Source: Plantago ovata (taxonomy: Eukaryota; Streptophyta; Magnoliopsida; Lamiales; Plantaginaceae). From it: a stretch of DNA of 64,000 nt. The translations under genes and the position numbers were made by a program. Under the pieces are notes generated by a model. That model did not search any database. It was given only the letters and a program-made list of their open reading frames with translations, and was not told where the DNA came from. Positions 44,507 through 56,198 of the stretch are shown piece after piece (the first letter of the stretch is position 1; every line of letters begins with the position of its first letter). The DNA lies in contig CM051457.1 of the NCBI GenBank assembly GCA_028274465.1, positions 108,065,982-108,129,981 of the forward strand. The letters run 5' to 3'.

Positions 44507-47500
44507 TTGTTTAAGAAGTTGAATAAGACCAAAGTAAGTAGTGAAGCCCAAGCCAATGTGTTTAAACCCCGTTCTGCTTCTACTTCCTCTAATCCTAGCA
44601 AATTTTATTCCAAAAAATCCTATTCTGAGATCCCTAGAGCCGATTCCAAGAACTTTGATAAGATTCAGTGTAGAGCTTGCAAAGGTTGGGGTCATTATGC
44701 CAATGAGTGTGCAAATACTCAAAGGAAGGTCAAGGGTACAACTTTTTGGGTTGATTTGGACGATGAAGAGGGTTTTGGATCTGAAACAGATGAAGTTATC
44801 TCACTCTTTGCAGCAGTGTCTGACGATGTTGATAGCTCAGTTGACGCAACTTCTGTCTCAACATCAGATGGGGTAACTATCTCTTCTTTGTCTTTTAATA
44901 ATCTTATAGCTAATGTTGCTGATGTAGATACAGAAGCAAAGGAGGAAGACGCAGAAACTGAGGATGAGGATGATCAGACAACACATGAGGAAGCCTTAGT
45001 AGAACTTCAAGAGATGGTTGAAGTTTTACTAGCCGATGTTGAAGCAAAGGAGGATCTGATCAAACGCCAGAAAAGCAAGATTGAAATCTTGCAGTCCACT
45101 GTCACCAGTCTGGAAGTTGCCCTAACAAAGAAGGACAAAGCATTCGAATCTGTAAGTGCTAAGTTACTCAAAGTTGAGGGAACTTTAGGTAAATATACTA
45201 ACTCTTCTGATCTCCTTAAAGAATGTCTGAATATTAGTTCAACAGGTACAGAAGGTGTAGGTTTCAAAGAAAAAGTTGTGAGAAAGAAAGGCCCCCCAAA
45301 GTTTCCGTTAGGTCCTAATTTTGTTAAATCAAAAGGTGATTCTGAAGTTGACACAACTGAAGGGTCATCCAAAAAGAAAAGGATCTATTTCTGTAGTTTT
45401 TGCAAAAAGCATGGCCATCTTAAACCTTATTGCCATGATTTTCACAAAACTTTTTCAAAGAAGAAAGCTGCGAAGTCAATGTTGCCCGAGAAGTTGCCCA
45501 ACGACACAGACAACATTGATGTCGCAGAACCCTCTGAAAAACTCACAACTGTTTTTGATAAACCTGAACCTGAAACATTATCATGTAATATTGTTTTGTC
45601 TGTTGTTGATACTAACTTTGCAGGTACATGGTATTTTGATAGTGCTTGTTCCCGTCATATGACTGGAAATTCGGACTATTTGCAGGATATCTCACCAATG
45701 AAGGGTGGTATGGTAACCTATGGTGGTGGTTCCAAGAGTAAAATTCTTGGTAAAGGTGTTTTGAATGTTGCAGGACTTCCAGCTATTAAAGATGTGTATC
45801 TTGTCGATGGCCTAAAAGCCAACCTGTTAAGTATAAGCCAGTTGTGTGATGATAATCACTTTGTTAAGTTTAACAAAGATGCTTGTACTGTATACAATTC
45901 TGCAAACAAATGTGTGATGACAGGTTTGAGCTCTGGAGATAATTGCTACTCAACTGGAAAGGAGATAGTGTGCAATCAAGTCAAAGTTGAAGATGCTGTG
46001 ATATGGCATCAGAAACTTGGTCATGTTGGCTACCGCAACATGGACAGAATTTGGAAGCTTGAAGCTGTTCGTGGTGTTCCCAAACTACAACAGTCTGGGA
46101 AGATGGTTTGTGAAGACTGTCTTAAAGGTAAACAAACAAGAGTTTCTCATGGTGTTGTCCCAACTTCACCAGATCGACCTTCAGGTACGACCTCTTGTTT
46201 TGAACTTTTACATATGGATCTTATGGGTCCAGTAGAGGTAGCTACGATAAATGGTAAGAAGTATGCTTTTGTGATAGTTGATGATTTCTCTAGATACACT
46301 TTTATCTATTTTCTTAAAGAAAAATCTGAAACTATTCAATTCTTCAAAACTTTTTACAACATGATTCAAAATCTTTATAAAACCTCCACTAAAAAGATTA
46401 GGACTGATCATGGAAGAGAATTTGAAAATTCTTTGTTTACTGATTTTTGTAATAAAACTGGTATCTTCCATGAATTTTCTGCTCCCAAAACCCCTCAACA
46501 AAACGGGATTGCAGAACGTAAAAACAGGACTATTCAGGAGATGGGGAGAGTTATGCTTAATTCGATGAATGTTGCTAAGCGGTTTTGGGGAGAGGCTCTT
46601 AATACTGCATGCCATGTTATAAATCGTGTTTACTTAAGGCCAGGAACCACTATGACACCTTATGAGATTTTGAAGGGCAATAAACCCAACTTGAGCTATT
46701 TTCATGTCTTTGGCTGTACTTGTTATATTCTGAATGACAGGGATTATTTGAAGAAACTAGATTCTAAAAGTGATAAAGGATTTTTTCTTGGCTACTCGAA
46801 CAATAGTCATGCCTATCGGGTTTACAATCTGCGGCTTAAGACTATTCAAGAGTCAGTCAATGTTGCTTTTAATGACTCTACTAGTGTTTCAGATAAATCA
46901 GAAGAAACAGGTACTTGGGATTATGTATATCTTCCAGCCAATGAAGAATCCGACGTCGAAGTTGTGTCAACACCAGTCGATGTTGTACCAACTTCGGTGA
47001 CGATTGAGCCAAGTATCTCTACAGAAGGTGGACCATCCACTTCAGACACCACTGATGATGGTGATGCACTCCGATCAGATGAGCAGCAGGATATTCAGAC
47101 TGCTCAAACACCTGTTACACCAGTACAGGACAGAGTTGATGAAACTTTGGACGATGTTGCCTCAACTCCGTCAGGGGACGAGGAAGATACTCACGATGAA
47201 CCACAGGAACCATCTTCTGAGTATGGAAAAGGCAAAAGGACTGCTGGTAAGAAAGTAGATTACAAGGAACTTGCTGGTTTGAAGTCAAAGGTTGCAAGGA
47301 TCAAGGCTATATCTCACTTAGCCCTTACTTGTCAATGTTTACTCGATCAGTCAAACCCGGTTCAGGTACGTGCTTCTTGTTTTGTATCCATTGTAGAGCC
47401 TAAGAACTATAAAGAAGCTTTGCTTGATCACCATTGGATAGAGGCTATGCAAGATGAGTTAAATCAGTTTGAAAAGAATAAGGTCTGGACCCTAGTTCCT

Positions 47501-48919
47501 AGACCTGTTAACATGAATGTTATAGGAACCAAGTGGATATTCAAAAATAAAACTGATGAATCTGGTACAATAGTAAGAAATAAGGCTAGACTAGTTGCTC
47601 AAGGCTACACTCAAGTAGAGGGTGTTGATTTTGATGAAACTTTTGCTCCAGTCGCAAGGATAGAATCTATTAGACTTTTACTTGCTCTTTCTTGCTATTT
47701 GAATATAACCTTGCAGCAGATGGATGTTAAAGGTGCCTTTTTGTATGACATCATTGACAAAGAAGCCTACGTTGAACAACCTAAGGGTTTTGAAGATCCT
47801 TTTTATCCTCACCATGTTTATAAATTGCAGAAAGCCTTATATGGTTTGAAACAAGCACCTCGTGCTTGGTATGACAAGTTAACCCAATTTCTTTTGGAGT
47901 TTAGTTTTACTCGTGGTGCAGGTGACAGGACTTTGTTCGTGTTGAACTCAGACAGTCATATTCTTATTGCTCAAATATATGTTGATGACATTGTTTTTGG
48001 TGGAACTCACAAACCTTTGGTGAACAAGTTTGTTGAGGCCACGAAATCCACCTTTGAAATGAGTATGATTGGCGAGCTTACATATTTCCTTAGTTTACAA
48101 GTCAAACAGGAGTCCAATGGCCTTTTTCTAAATCAGTCCAAGTATGCAAAGAACCTCGTGAAACGATTTGGACTTGAGAATGCAAAACCACTGTCCACTC
48201 CCATGCGCACATCCACTAAACTGTAGAAAGGCGGTGTTGGCGATGACGTTGACCCAACTTTGTACAGATCCATGATAGGCAGCCTTCTCTATCTTTCCGC
48301 ATCCCGACCAGATATCCAGTTTGCAGTTTGCTTGTGTGCTAGGTTTCAATCTGAACCAAAAACCCCACACCTCAATGCTGTGAAGAATATTCTCAGGTAT
48401 GTCTCTGGTACTGTTGACCTTGGTATATGGTATACTAGAGAAACAAATTTACATCTTGCTGGGTTTTCTGATTCTGATTGGGCTGGGGATACTGATGATA
48501 GAAGATCTACCAGTGGAGGATGTTTCTATTTGGGAAATAACTTGATTTCATGGTTTAGTAGAAAGCAAAATTGTGTGTCTTTGTCTACTGCAGAAGCAGA
48601 ATATGTTGCTGCAGCTAGTTGTGCTACTCAACTCTTATGGTTGAAATCTATGCTAAGTGATTACTGTCTTAGGTCAGAATCTTTGATGCTATTTTGTGAC
48701 AATCTGAGTGCTATTCATATTGCCCAAAACCCTGTACAGCACGCCAGAACTAAGCATATAGATATTAGACATCATTTTTTGAGAGAATTGGTAGAAGCAC
48801 AAACTCTAGGAATAGACCACATTGATACCAATAACCAACTTGTTGATATTTTCACTAAACCTTTAGATCCTGATAGGTTCCTAAGCCTTAGAAGGTCTAT
48901 AGGTCTTTGCACTCTCTAG
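44507..48919 (+). pseudogene. SIRE gag-pol polyprotein, one internal stop
   Basis: Encodes the enzymes for reverse transcription and integration. In order: zinc knuckle CRACKGWGHYANEC (44669-44710), a long acidic spacer with a coiled-coil-like stretch, a second knuckle CSFCKKHGHLKPYC (about 45390-45431), protease WYFDSACSRHMT (about 45628), integrase HHCC from WHQKLGH and the catalytic core with HMDLMGPVE, RTDHGREF and TPQQNGIAERKN, RT with KGAFLYDIIDKEAYVEQ and QIYVDDIVFGG (about 47976), and RNase H with SDSDWAGDTDDRRS and STAEAEYVA. All catalytic signatures are present. TAG at 48224-48226 interrupts between RT and RNase H in the same frame. Together with the gag TAA these are the only stops in 1733 codons. 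Confidence 0.92.
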
Positions 48920-50515
48920 AAAAGTCTAAGTTGTTGGAGAAGTTGTCGAAACGCCACGGACAACTTCAGTTTCTGCACGTGGCGTAAATTTGTATATCTG
49001 TTTTTAGTTTTTATGTCGTGTCGAATAAGATATGTGTATATGTTAAGGATAGAGTGAACATGATTGCAAACTTTTCCTCAAACTTTCAGAAAAGATCTGG
49101 TACAATTAGGTCCTTGTTGACACCTGAAAATTTTTGCTCATTGTTGCATGTTATACTCTCCTGGAGCTTGAGCAGCTCAGTAATATTTGATGGACAAAGT
49201 GTCTATTATAGGAGTATGTTTTCCTACTATGCATATGTATGCTTTTTAAACAGGAGAAAGAGCACATAGAGGCCTTGAATTCTCTATTGTAGCTAAACAA
49301 GTGCTAAGATTATTGTTGCTCAATCTTTATTGTGAATCGTTGTTATCTCTCTTGCTGGTCCGGTATAGGGCATGATGACGTGGTTGTGTCTAGGTCGTGC
49401 AGTAAACACCATGTTGTGGTATCTTCTTTCAGAATTTATTCTGCGGCACACCACGGATTCACAATCCTTATGGCAACTTTGGTTTTAGCTTTCTGGCAAT
49501 CTTTGGGTCTCACATGTCTGGATGGTTTGGAAAAACAAAAATGGCAAAGCTTTGTGATTCATGCTGAGCATTTAAATTTTCTAAAAATTTCTTTTTGCCC
49601 CTTCGCCACTAGGCATTGCTTGAGATTTAAACAAAGACCAGAAATACTTTGTAGCTTGTTTCAAACGTCTTCAAAAATTTATATTCAGGTAATTGTCACA
49701 GGTTGTAGCTTTTTGAAAGATCTCAAGTATGATGTTGAGTTCAATGTTGTGCCAACTTTGTCTGCAACATCACTGCTAATATCTGATTCAAAGTTTGTGT
49801 CTTATGTTATCGAGTCTAGACTACAAAATTGTGTGTTATATGTGATTTTAGTATCCACTAAGGGGGAGTGTGCATAACCTTTGGTTTGGTGGGATTTTAT
49901 TTTGGTTTTTACTTGGCAATGATTTTTGGTTATTTTCAATCTAAAGTCAAATCCTTCACTGGTATGTTTTCTAAATTTTTTTATCTCAATTCTGCTCAGA
50001 TTTAGGAAATTTTGCATTCCTATTTTTGTTTCTTTGTTATTATATATCTTGTGTACTAACATTGTCAACAGAATTGGAGATCATGTTGAGAAAACTTCAT
50101 CCAGTGTTTAGCCAACAAAACCCTTTTTGCCCATTAGTTTTTTTAAATCACTGTGTTTTGACCTTTTTACCCCTATCACCTATAACAACTTGAAACGGCG
50201 GAAACCTTTCATAAGCCCTTCACTGTGTTTGCCCGTTTTTTTTTTTTCTTCTTGATGCTTGAATCTCTCTTAAATTCCCATCAATGCATCCTTTGTCCAA
50301 AAACGCGTAGAAAGCCTTTATATTCGTCCACAATTTCGCTTCCAAACACTCATTCTTCTTCGTTTTTTGGCCTGCTCTGTTGTTCCCACACTTGCCCCAA
50401 ATTAGGAACCCTAGTTTTTTGCCCCAAATCTTCCAATTCTTCCCGTTTTTAGGTGCCCAGTTGTTTAAACTTCAAAATTTTTTGAAATTTCCCCAACTTG
50501 CATCTCAATTTTAGA
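48920..50515 (+). other. SIRE spacer between pol and env-like frame
   Basis: About 1.6 kb without a recognisable domain, rich in T and short frames. Such a spacer is usual in this lineage. A C/T-rich stretch at about 50280-50500 just before the next ATG could be a splice-acceptor or leader region for a subgenomic transcript. That use is an inference. Confidence 0.6.
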
Positions 50516-51932
50516 ATGGCAAGCCCAACTGATTCCTCAAAGACTCCCACCGTTGTGGTCGATGAAGATGATATTCCGCTTGCTTCACTGAAACGGAAGA
50601 GGTTGCTATGGAGGAGATGGAGGTCACCCAGGGTACTACATCAAAGGTCAATGAGCCTATGTTTGAAGATGTTCCTGATTCTGAGAAAACTCCAAGCTCT
50701 GCTGGAAAAGTTGCTTCCAATGTTGGAGCAACTTCAGCTGCACCAGTACAGTCTGCTGATAAAGTTGCCTCTCATGTTGCTGCAACTTCTGCTGGGTCAG
50801 ACTCATCTGATGCTTCATTCAAGCCTCCACCTGAGGATGTTGTTGATTCTACAGAAGAGGAAGCCATTCCTGACATTCCTGGGGAGCTTGAAATTCCAGG
50901 TGATGACTCTGACTTTGAGTCTCCAGCATTTTCTGATCAGTTCTATACGGAGGAGATTTCTAAAACTTGGGATAAGTTTGTTCATTGTACACCACTCCCT
51001 GAGCATGCCATACATCTTGCTAATTACGAAGCTCAAAATTTGGTTGCTTTTCTGAATCTAGAGGTCTGTATTCTACTGTGGTTAATTTGTCATCTTTTAG
51101 TGAGGTTTTGTTGAAGAAATTCTATTGCAACTTGTCTGTGCATTTTGCTGACAACTCTCACCCAAAGTATGGCGAGTTTTATCTTCGTGGTACTGTCTAC
51201 AAGATGAGTGCTAGGAGATTGAATGACTTTCTGGAGCTACCTAATGTTCGTGAGCGGTATGTTTTGAGTAATCAAATGGATGAAGTTGCTACAGCTATCA
51301 CTGAAGGGAAACTGACAAAATGGCAAAACGAGTTTCCTGTTTCTCGTCTCACATCCTTCATGACTGCAATACACAATATCTGTGTCCGCAATTGGATCCC
51401 TACCACCAATCATACACAGGTATCTGCTGAACATGCTTGTTTATTATTTCAGTTGTTGAATGGTTGGCCCATCAATTGGGGTGAACACATTATGAAAAAG
51501 ATGGTGAAGACGAAGAACATGAGTTCGACTGCTACTATGGGTTACCCTTCCTTGGTTTGTGCATATGTCAAAGCTGCCGGTTACACACCTTTGAAGAAGG
51601 ATAAGTTTGTTGAAAATCATAATGTTTTACGCATTGCTCAAGCCACCCTGTTGGAAGGAGGCTCAAGGTTCAAGCATTTGCCTTGGGTTGATCCATCTGC
51701 TCCTTCTGCTGATCCACAAGGCTCTGGTGATGACAATGTTGAGCCAATTGTGCTCGATGTTGAGCCAACTTTGGAGCAAGTTCACAGTCTGCCGCCCTCT
51801 GTTAAGGCCATGTATGATATGCTTGGGAAACAGCTTGTGGATAAGAGAGCTGCTATTCTCAAGGCCAATGAAGAATTGGGCGAGCTCTTGGAAATGAGGA
51901 GGACTTTGCTTCGAGATAATCTACCCAAATAG
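50516..51932 (+). pseudogene. SIRE env-like/extra ORF (Transposase_32-type), frameshifted
   Basis: A third coding region after pol, as in SIRE-type elements. It begins at ATG 50516 (MASPTDSSKTPTVVVDEDD), moves to another frame around 50590-50608 (an acidic, Ser/Glu-rich part), and changes frame again near 51057. The C-terminal 280 residues are open (51078-51932) and resemble the putative plant transposon/retroelement protein domain (Transposase_32): HPKYGEFYLRGTVYKM, LNDFLELPNV, NWIPTTNHTQVSAEHAC. It ends with a helical tail (SVKAMYDMLGKQLVDKRAAI). No transmembrane segment or signal peptide was seen, so calling it an envelope is only by position. The two frame breaks make an intact product unlikely. 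Confidence 0.75.
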
Positions 51933-52310
51933 GGGGAGAAGGATTAGTCAGGATTGAGGGGGAGTTTCTGGGTTGGATGGCTTTGTTTTGTTTTGAAGAT
52001 AATGGTGGATGAATTATGATGCTGCATTCTTCTGTTTTGCGAGATGGATAAATTGTTTTGGATGCTACAGTTACAATGGATATTAGTTTAGTTGTTTGGT
52101 TAGAAGATTTTTGGTTTTTATAGACTAGTCATATAATTTTGATTAGCCTGTAATTAATCTTCTAAGCAAATTTATGAAGTTGAAGTTTCCTGATGAAGTT
52201 CTAGAGTTTAGAGTTCTGTTTCTGCATTCGAAAAGATTTCTGCAATCAGTCTTTTGATGTTGAGGTTGAAGTTGAGTCAACCTGACTAATCGCAGTATTT
52301 GTGAAGATTA

Positions 52311-52327
52311 AGGTAAAAAGGGGAGAA
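52311..52327 (+). promoter_or_regulatory. Polypurine tract of SIRE element
   Basis: aaggtaaaaaggggagaa lies directly before the 3' LTR; the extra upstream copy at 42820-42836 has one more G. Confidence 0.8.
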
Positions 52328-53158
52328 TGTTAGAGTAACGTTTTTACGTTAATCTCCTTATGGACATTATCCTAATTGTATTGGGATTGTTTTACCTTAA
52401 CTTAACAACGATCGAATTCAAGAAGGATTTACAGATCAAGAACGAGAATAGAGTTCTAGTTGGATTCGTCATGTTCAGGCAACTTCAAAGTCGAAGTTGA
52501 CTAGGAAACTACTTCATCAATGTGAACACGTTTTGGAGTTCAAGTTCAATTAGAAGAGGTGTTCTAATCTGATTCAATGAAGACTTCCACACGAAATTCA
52601 AGGGTGTTTATAACACTATAAATAGAGTGCCAAAGTCGACATTGAAGAATACACACAAGGACGATACACGTTCAGTTTTGCAGATTACACTTGAAGTTGC
52701 TTCAACGCCGGTTTCAACGTTAGTTGTTCAAGTCTTTTGTTTGTAGTCTATTTACACAACCTGTTTATATATTCCTCGAGGGAGTATAGGTGAGTTGGTT
52801 CTCATATAGATTAGATAATCTAGGTTGTGTTGTGTCGTTTACTAGATAAATAGGTGAGTTCGATATTCATTGTACTCAACATATTGATCTAGTCGTTTTT
52901 GCTAATAAAGCATCTAGCTGTGAATAACAGTTAGAATAAAAGTTTATACGTGTGTCTCTTTACCGCTGCTTTCATAATCTCTGTGCACGTATTAGTTTAT
53001 ATTGCTTTATTGATTTACAGGTTATCGAAGTTGTCGTTAACGTTGCGTAAACTTTATAGACAACTTTGCTATCGTTTTTCAGGAATACCAAACGTACTCT
53101 GTAGGAGTTTTAGATTCTAGACTAACTCTTATTGTTTTAGAGTTCACGTGTTTTAACA
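52328..53158 (+). repeat. 3' LTR of SIRE element
   Basis: 831 bp, matching the 5' LTR; one substitution noticed near 53119. It is followed directly by NLR1 intron sequence equivalent to 3433 onward. Confidence 0.95.
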
Positions 53159-53914
53159 GAGGCTGTTTGAAACAGTTGACAACAAAGTCTAGCTAGCTAA
53201 TTATCTAGCAGTTTGTAAATGAGAACAAGAATATGTTTGGCAAATAAATCTGCTCATGGGCATGCAATTTTCACACTCTCTACTGATTTGTTATCCATCC
53301 ACATGAATCAATCGGCAGCCCGATTTTCTAAAAATGGATTGGATTACGGATGGAGTTTTGTATTATCAACAATCCATAGTTGCACATATCATATTCACAC
53401 AAACAGATCAAATCAAATCAAGAATATTGTCATTACAAGATTTTTTTTTAAAAAAAGTATATATTACTAGAAATGAAATGAGAACAAGAATATTGTTAAT
53501 TTTACCTGTTGGCGTGTCTTCCTTGCATCCTCAACGAGCGTGTCATTTGGATCAGCATCAGAGAACTTAACACTATGAAACTTGTCCATTAGAGGCTTCA
53601 CTGTCTCTTCTCTTAGAACTTTGACCTCTTCTGCCAGGCTGATACCTTTGCTGCTAAAAAGTCTTCTGGCCCAAGTTCTCTTTCCGGCACTTTCCTGTGT
53701 GACGCAAGTGTCGATGGTGTCCTCGATATCGTAAACGGCCTCCCTGATCTCCCTCTCGCATTGTTGGAAGATTTCGTCCTTCTTGTACTTCTTAGATGCC
53801 TTCTCCAGAATGGCTTTGAAAGTCCCAAGTTCGGTGTTAAGCTGCTCAAGCTCATGCTTGGCGCCTCCTATCAGTTTGACTTGATACTCTATCAACTGTT
53901 TCAGGTTTTCCAGT
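53159..53914 (-). pseudogene. NLR1 copy 2, intron remainder and first exon, 5' truncated
   Basis: Matches NLR1 3433 to about 4127. The coiled-coil exon is open from 53912 to the donor at 53506/53507, but it lacks the first eight residues and the start codon: the sequence switches to copia gag at about 53914/53915. The promoter and 5' UTR are therefore also gone. It still has the EDTID-type motif and the KYKKDEIFQQCEREIREAVYD stretch. With exon 2 almost 12 kb away and truncated, the copy cannot encode a normal receptor. Confidence 0.9.
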
Positions 53915-54490
53915 TTGACTGATGTGTATGGTCCTTTTTATCTTGGCCCTGCAGATTCAGCTACTTCTGTTGTGATTGAGCCTAAGCTCACCAACTCAAA
54001 CTATTATGATTGGAAAAGAATGATAACTATGCATCTTGAAGCTAAGAATAAGATGGGCTTTGTTGATGGAACCATTGCACATGCAACCGGATATTGATGA
54101 TCCACTTTACATGCCATGGCTCAAGTGCAATAGTCTCATCTTCACTTGGATCCTCTATTCTGTTAGCAAAGAAATAGCATCTAATCTAAGGTTTGCAAAT
54201 ACAGCCAAAGAAGCTTGGGATAAGTTGGCTGTGAGGTATGCCTCTCCAGATAGGCTAAGAGTTTTTGAGTTAAGAAGAGAATTGATGAATCTCATTCAAT
54301 CACAGTTGTCAGTGGAAACTTATTTTGATGCTATGGTGAATTTGCTCCAAGAGTTGAGGACTTTTAGGCCAAAACAAGGCTGTCACTGTGGCAAGTGTAC
54401 TTGCAGACCACTTCTTAACTTGGTTGAGCAATAAGAAGATGATGAGGTGAACCAATTCTGTATGGGACTGACAAGTGCACACACTCAAGT
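53915..54490 (+). pseudogene. Copia B gag part
   Basis: Gag UBN2-type region with the same frameshift after GTIAHATG and the same TAA after LVEQ (54432-54434) as copia A. Confidence 0.85.
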
Positions 54491-54650
54491 GCACTACAAG
54501 AAAACAACATTTTAGCAACCGATCGATCGGTTGCTAAAATTAGCGACCGATCGGTCTTTTAGCGACGGATGGGAGGCTTTAGCGACATATTTACAAACAT
54601 ATATGACACATAATTGTATAGTATATCTAATTATGACCGACATATTATAA

Positions 54651-55809
54651 CAGATACTTAGGCAAGCTGAAGCATTATGTGAAGAACAAAGCTCAGCCTG
54701 AGGGTTCGATTGCCAATGCATACATTCGAGCAGAGACTGCAACTTTTTGCTCCTATTTCTTTGACACTGGGGTCCCTTCGAAGACATCTAGGCCGGCTAG
54801 AAATGCCGACACATTTCAAGTGCAAGAGGACCATAAATTTTCTCTATCAATCTTTAAGGTTTCGGGGAGGGCGTATGGTGAAGAAAAAGTGGCATATCTG
54901 ACGGATAAAGAGTACAATGCTGCACATTCGTATGTCCTTCAGAATTGTGCTGAGCTCAACCCATTCCATCTCAAGTTTACTAGGTTAGTTGCCTTCTTAC
55001 GTTTTACGATTGAATTAAAATCTTATTTTAGAGAAAATGGTAGTATTAAACCAAATATACGCATCATGTGCAGTTTCTTCAGCGCCCGTTGTGTAGAGCA
55101 AAATCCTATAGTGGCGGATGACACAATTGAGGACATGCTTAGGGAGGCCCTAGTCTCTGAATTTCCAACATGGTTCAAAGAGCATGTACAGAACCCGGCC
55201 AACAAAATAACATGTCCTTACTTAAGAGCACTAGCAAGTGGACCTGGTAGAAGATACTCCTCCTTCCCATCTTACATTGTAAATGGACTTAGGTTCAACA
55301 TTAGTGAGTGTGGATCGACAGATGCTACAGTTAATGGTGGGGTTCGTGTCTTGGGGAAAGACATAGGTGATGATGTCTACGATTACTATGGGAAGCTTAG
55401 GCGTATTATTCGCCTTGAATATCCCGGAGTACCTTTGAAAAGAACAATGTTGTTTGATGTTGATTGGTATGATCCCACTGATGTAGGCACCAGGAGGATT
55501 GAGGAGTATGATATGGTGGAGATAAACTATAAGAAGAAGTACAAAGTGTACGAACCATTTATCTTGGCAAGTCAAGCACTTCAAGCTGTATTTCTTCAGT
55601 TTCCTACCTTGAAAAAGGATAAGGGCGATTGGTTAGCTGCCATACCTATAAATGCTCGATCCAAAGTTGAGTATGTGGAGAAGGACGAGTCAATTAACAA
55701 CTCGTACCAAGAAGAAGATGTCGATGGTCAGGCTAGAAAACCTGTACAGGCTACAGTAGAAGTTATTCAGCTGCATGATGATGTTTTCATTGACTTACAA
55801 CCAGAGTAG
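54651..55809 (+). pseudogene. TNP2 transposase, C-terminal part only (DUF4218/DUF4216)
   Basis: Homologous to the C-terminal half of En/Spm TNP2 transposases. An acceptor-like aacag precedes ATACTTAGG at about 54651. The open frame then carries the end of DUF4218 (KLKHYVKNKAQPEGSIANAY; AETATFCSYFF) and DUF4216 (GRRYSSFPSYIVNGLRFN; LEYPGVPLKRTMLFDVDWYD; YDMVEINYKKKYKVYEPF). It ends at the stop 55807-55809. The segment 54984-55075 looks like a retained intron (TAG|GTTAGT ... TGTGCAG). The Transposase_21 domain with the DDE residues is missing, so no cutting activity is expected. It may still bind element ends, but that is untested. Confidence 0.9.
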
Positions 55810-56198
55810 ATTATAGAGGGTACGTGAATTAGTACTAGGTAGTTAGATTAGACTTAGATTAGACTTATCTATCAGGCATATAATAAAAAAATGTTCATTA
55901 CTTTATCTCTTCGATGAAAAGATACGTTAGCCGCCGCAATGTACTAAACTTCTATTGGTCAGGTTTAGCATTCAAATATGTCAGAACGTACACTGAGGAT
56001 TCCCTTACTTGAGGTTTGGAAAGCCAACTGGCTTTTGGGAGTTCCGCCCAAAGAGTGGATGCCGAGTCCCCTTCATGATGTTTGGGAGTCCTACTGGCGT
56101 GACCACCCGAATGTCTAGTGTCGTTCCTTGCTATATCTCTGATTGTACATGTTTTATATTCAATTGTGTATGTACTAACACGGATCTTTGTATTGCAG

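Larger units (their letters stand above)
42837..53158 (+). mobile_element. SIRE/Maximus-type copia element with env-like frame
   Basis: LTRs of 831 bp each (TGTTAG...TTAACA), differing at about one position noticed by eye, so the insertion is young. The primer site TTGGTATCAGAGC (43669-43681) is complementary to initiator tRNA-Met. Gag and pol share one frame from 43721 to 48919 with two in-frame stops. A long spacer and an additional frame follow (50516-51932), then the purine tract. Long gag with two knuckles, pol order PR-IN-RT-RH and the extra frame all point to the SIRE/Maximus lineage. It lies in the intron of NLR1 copy 2. No target duplication is expected at the left side because that junction is rearranged. 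Confidence 0.92.

Noticed and set aside
49332..49877. 181-codon frame in the SIRE spacer as a separate gene
   Set aside because: No domain, and the position fits the usual non-coding spacer between pol and the extra frame.
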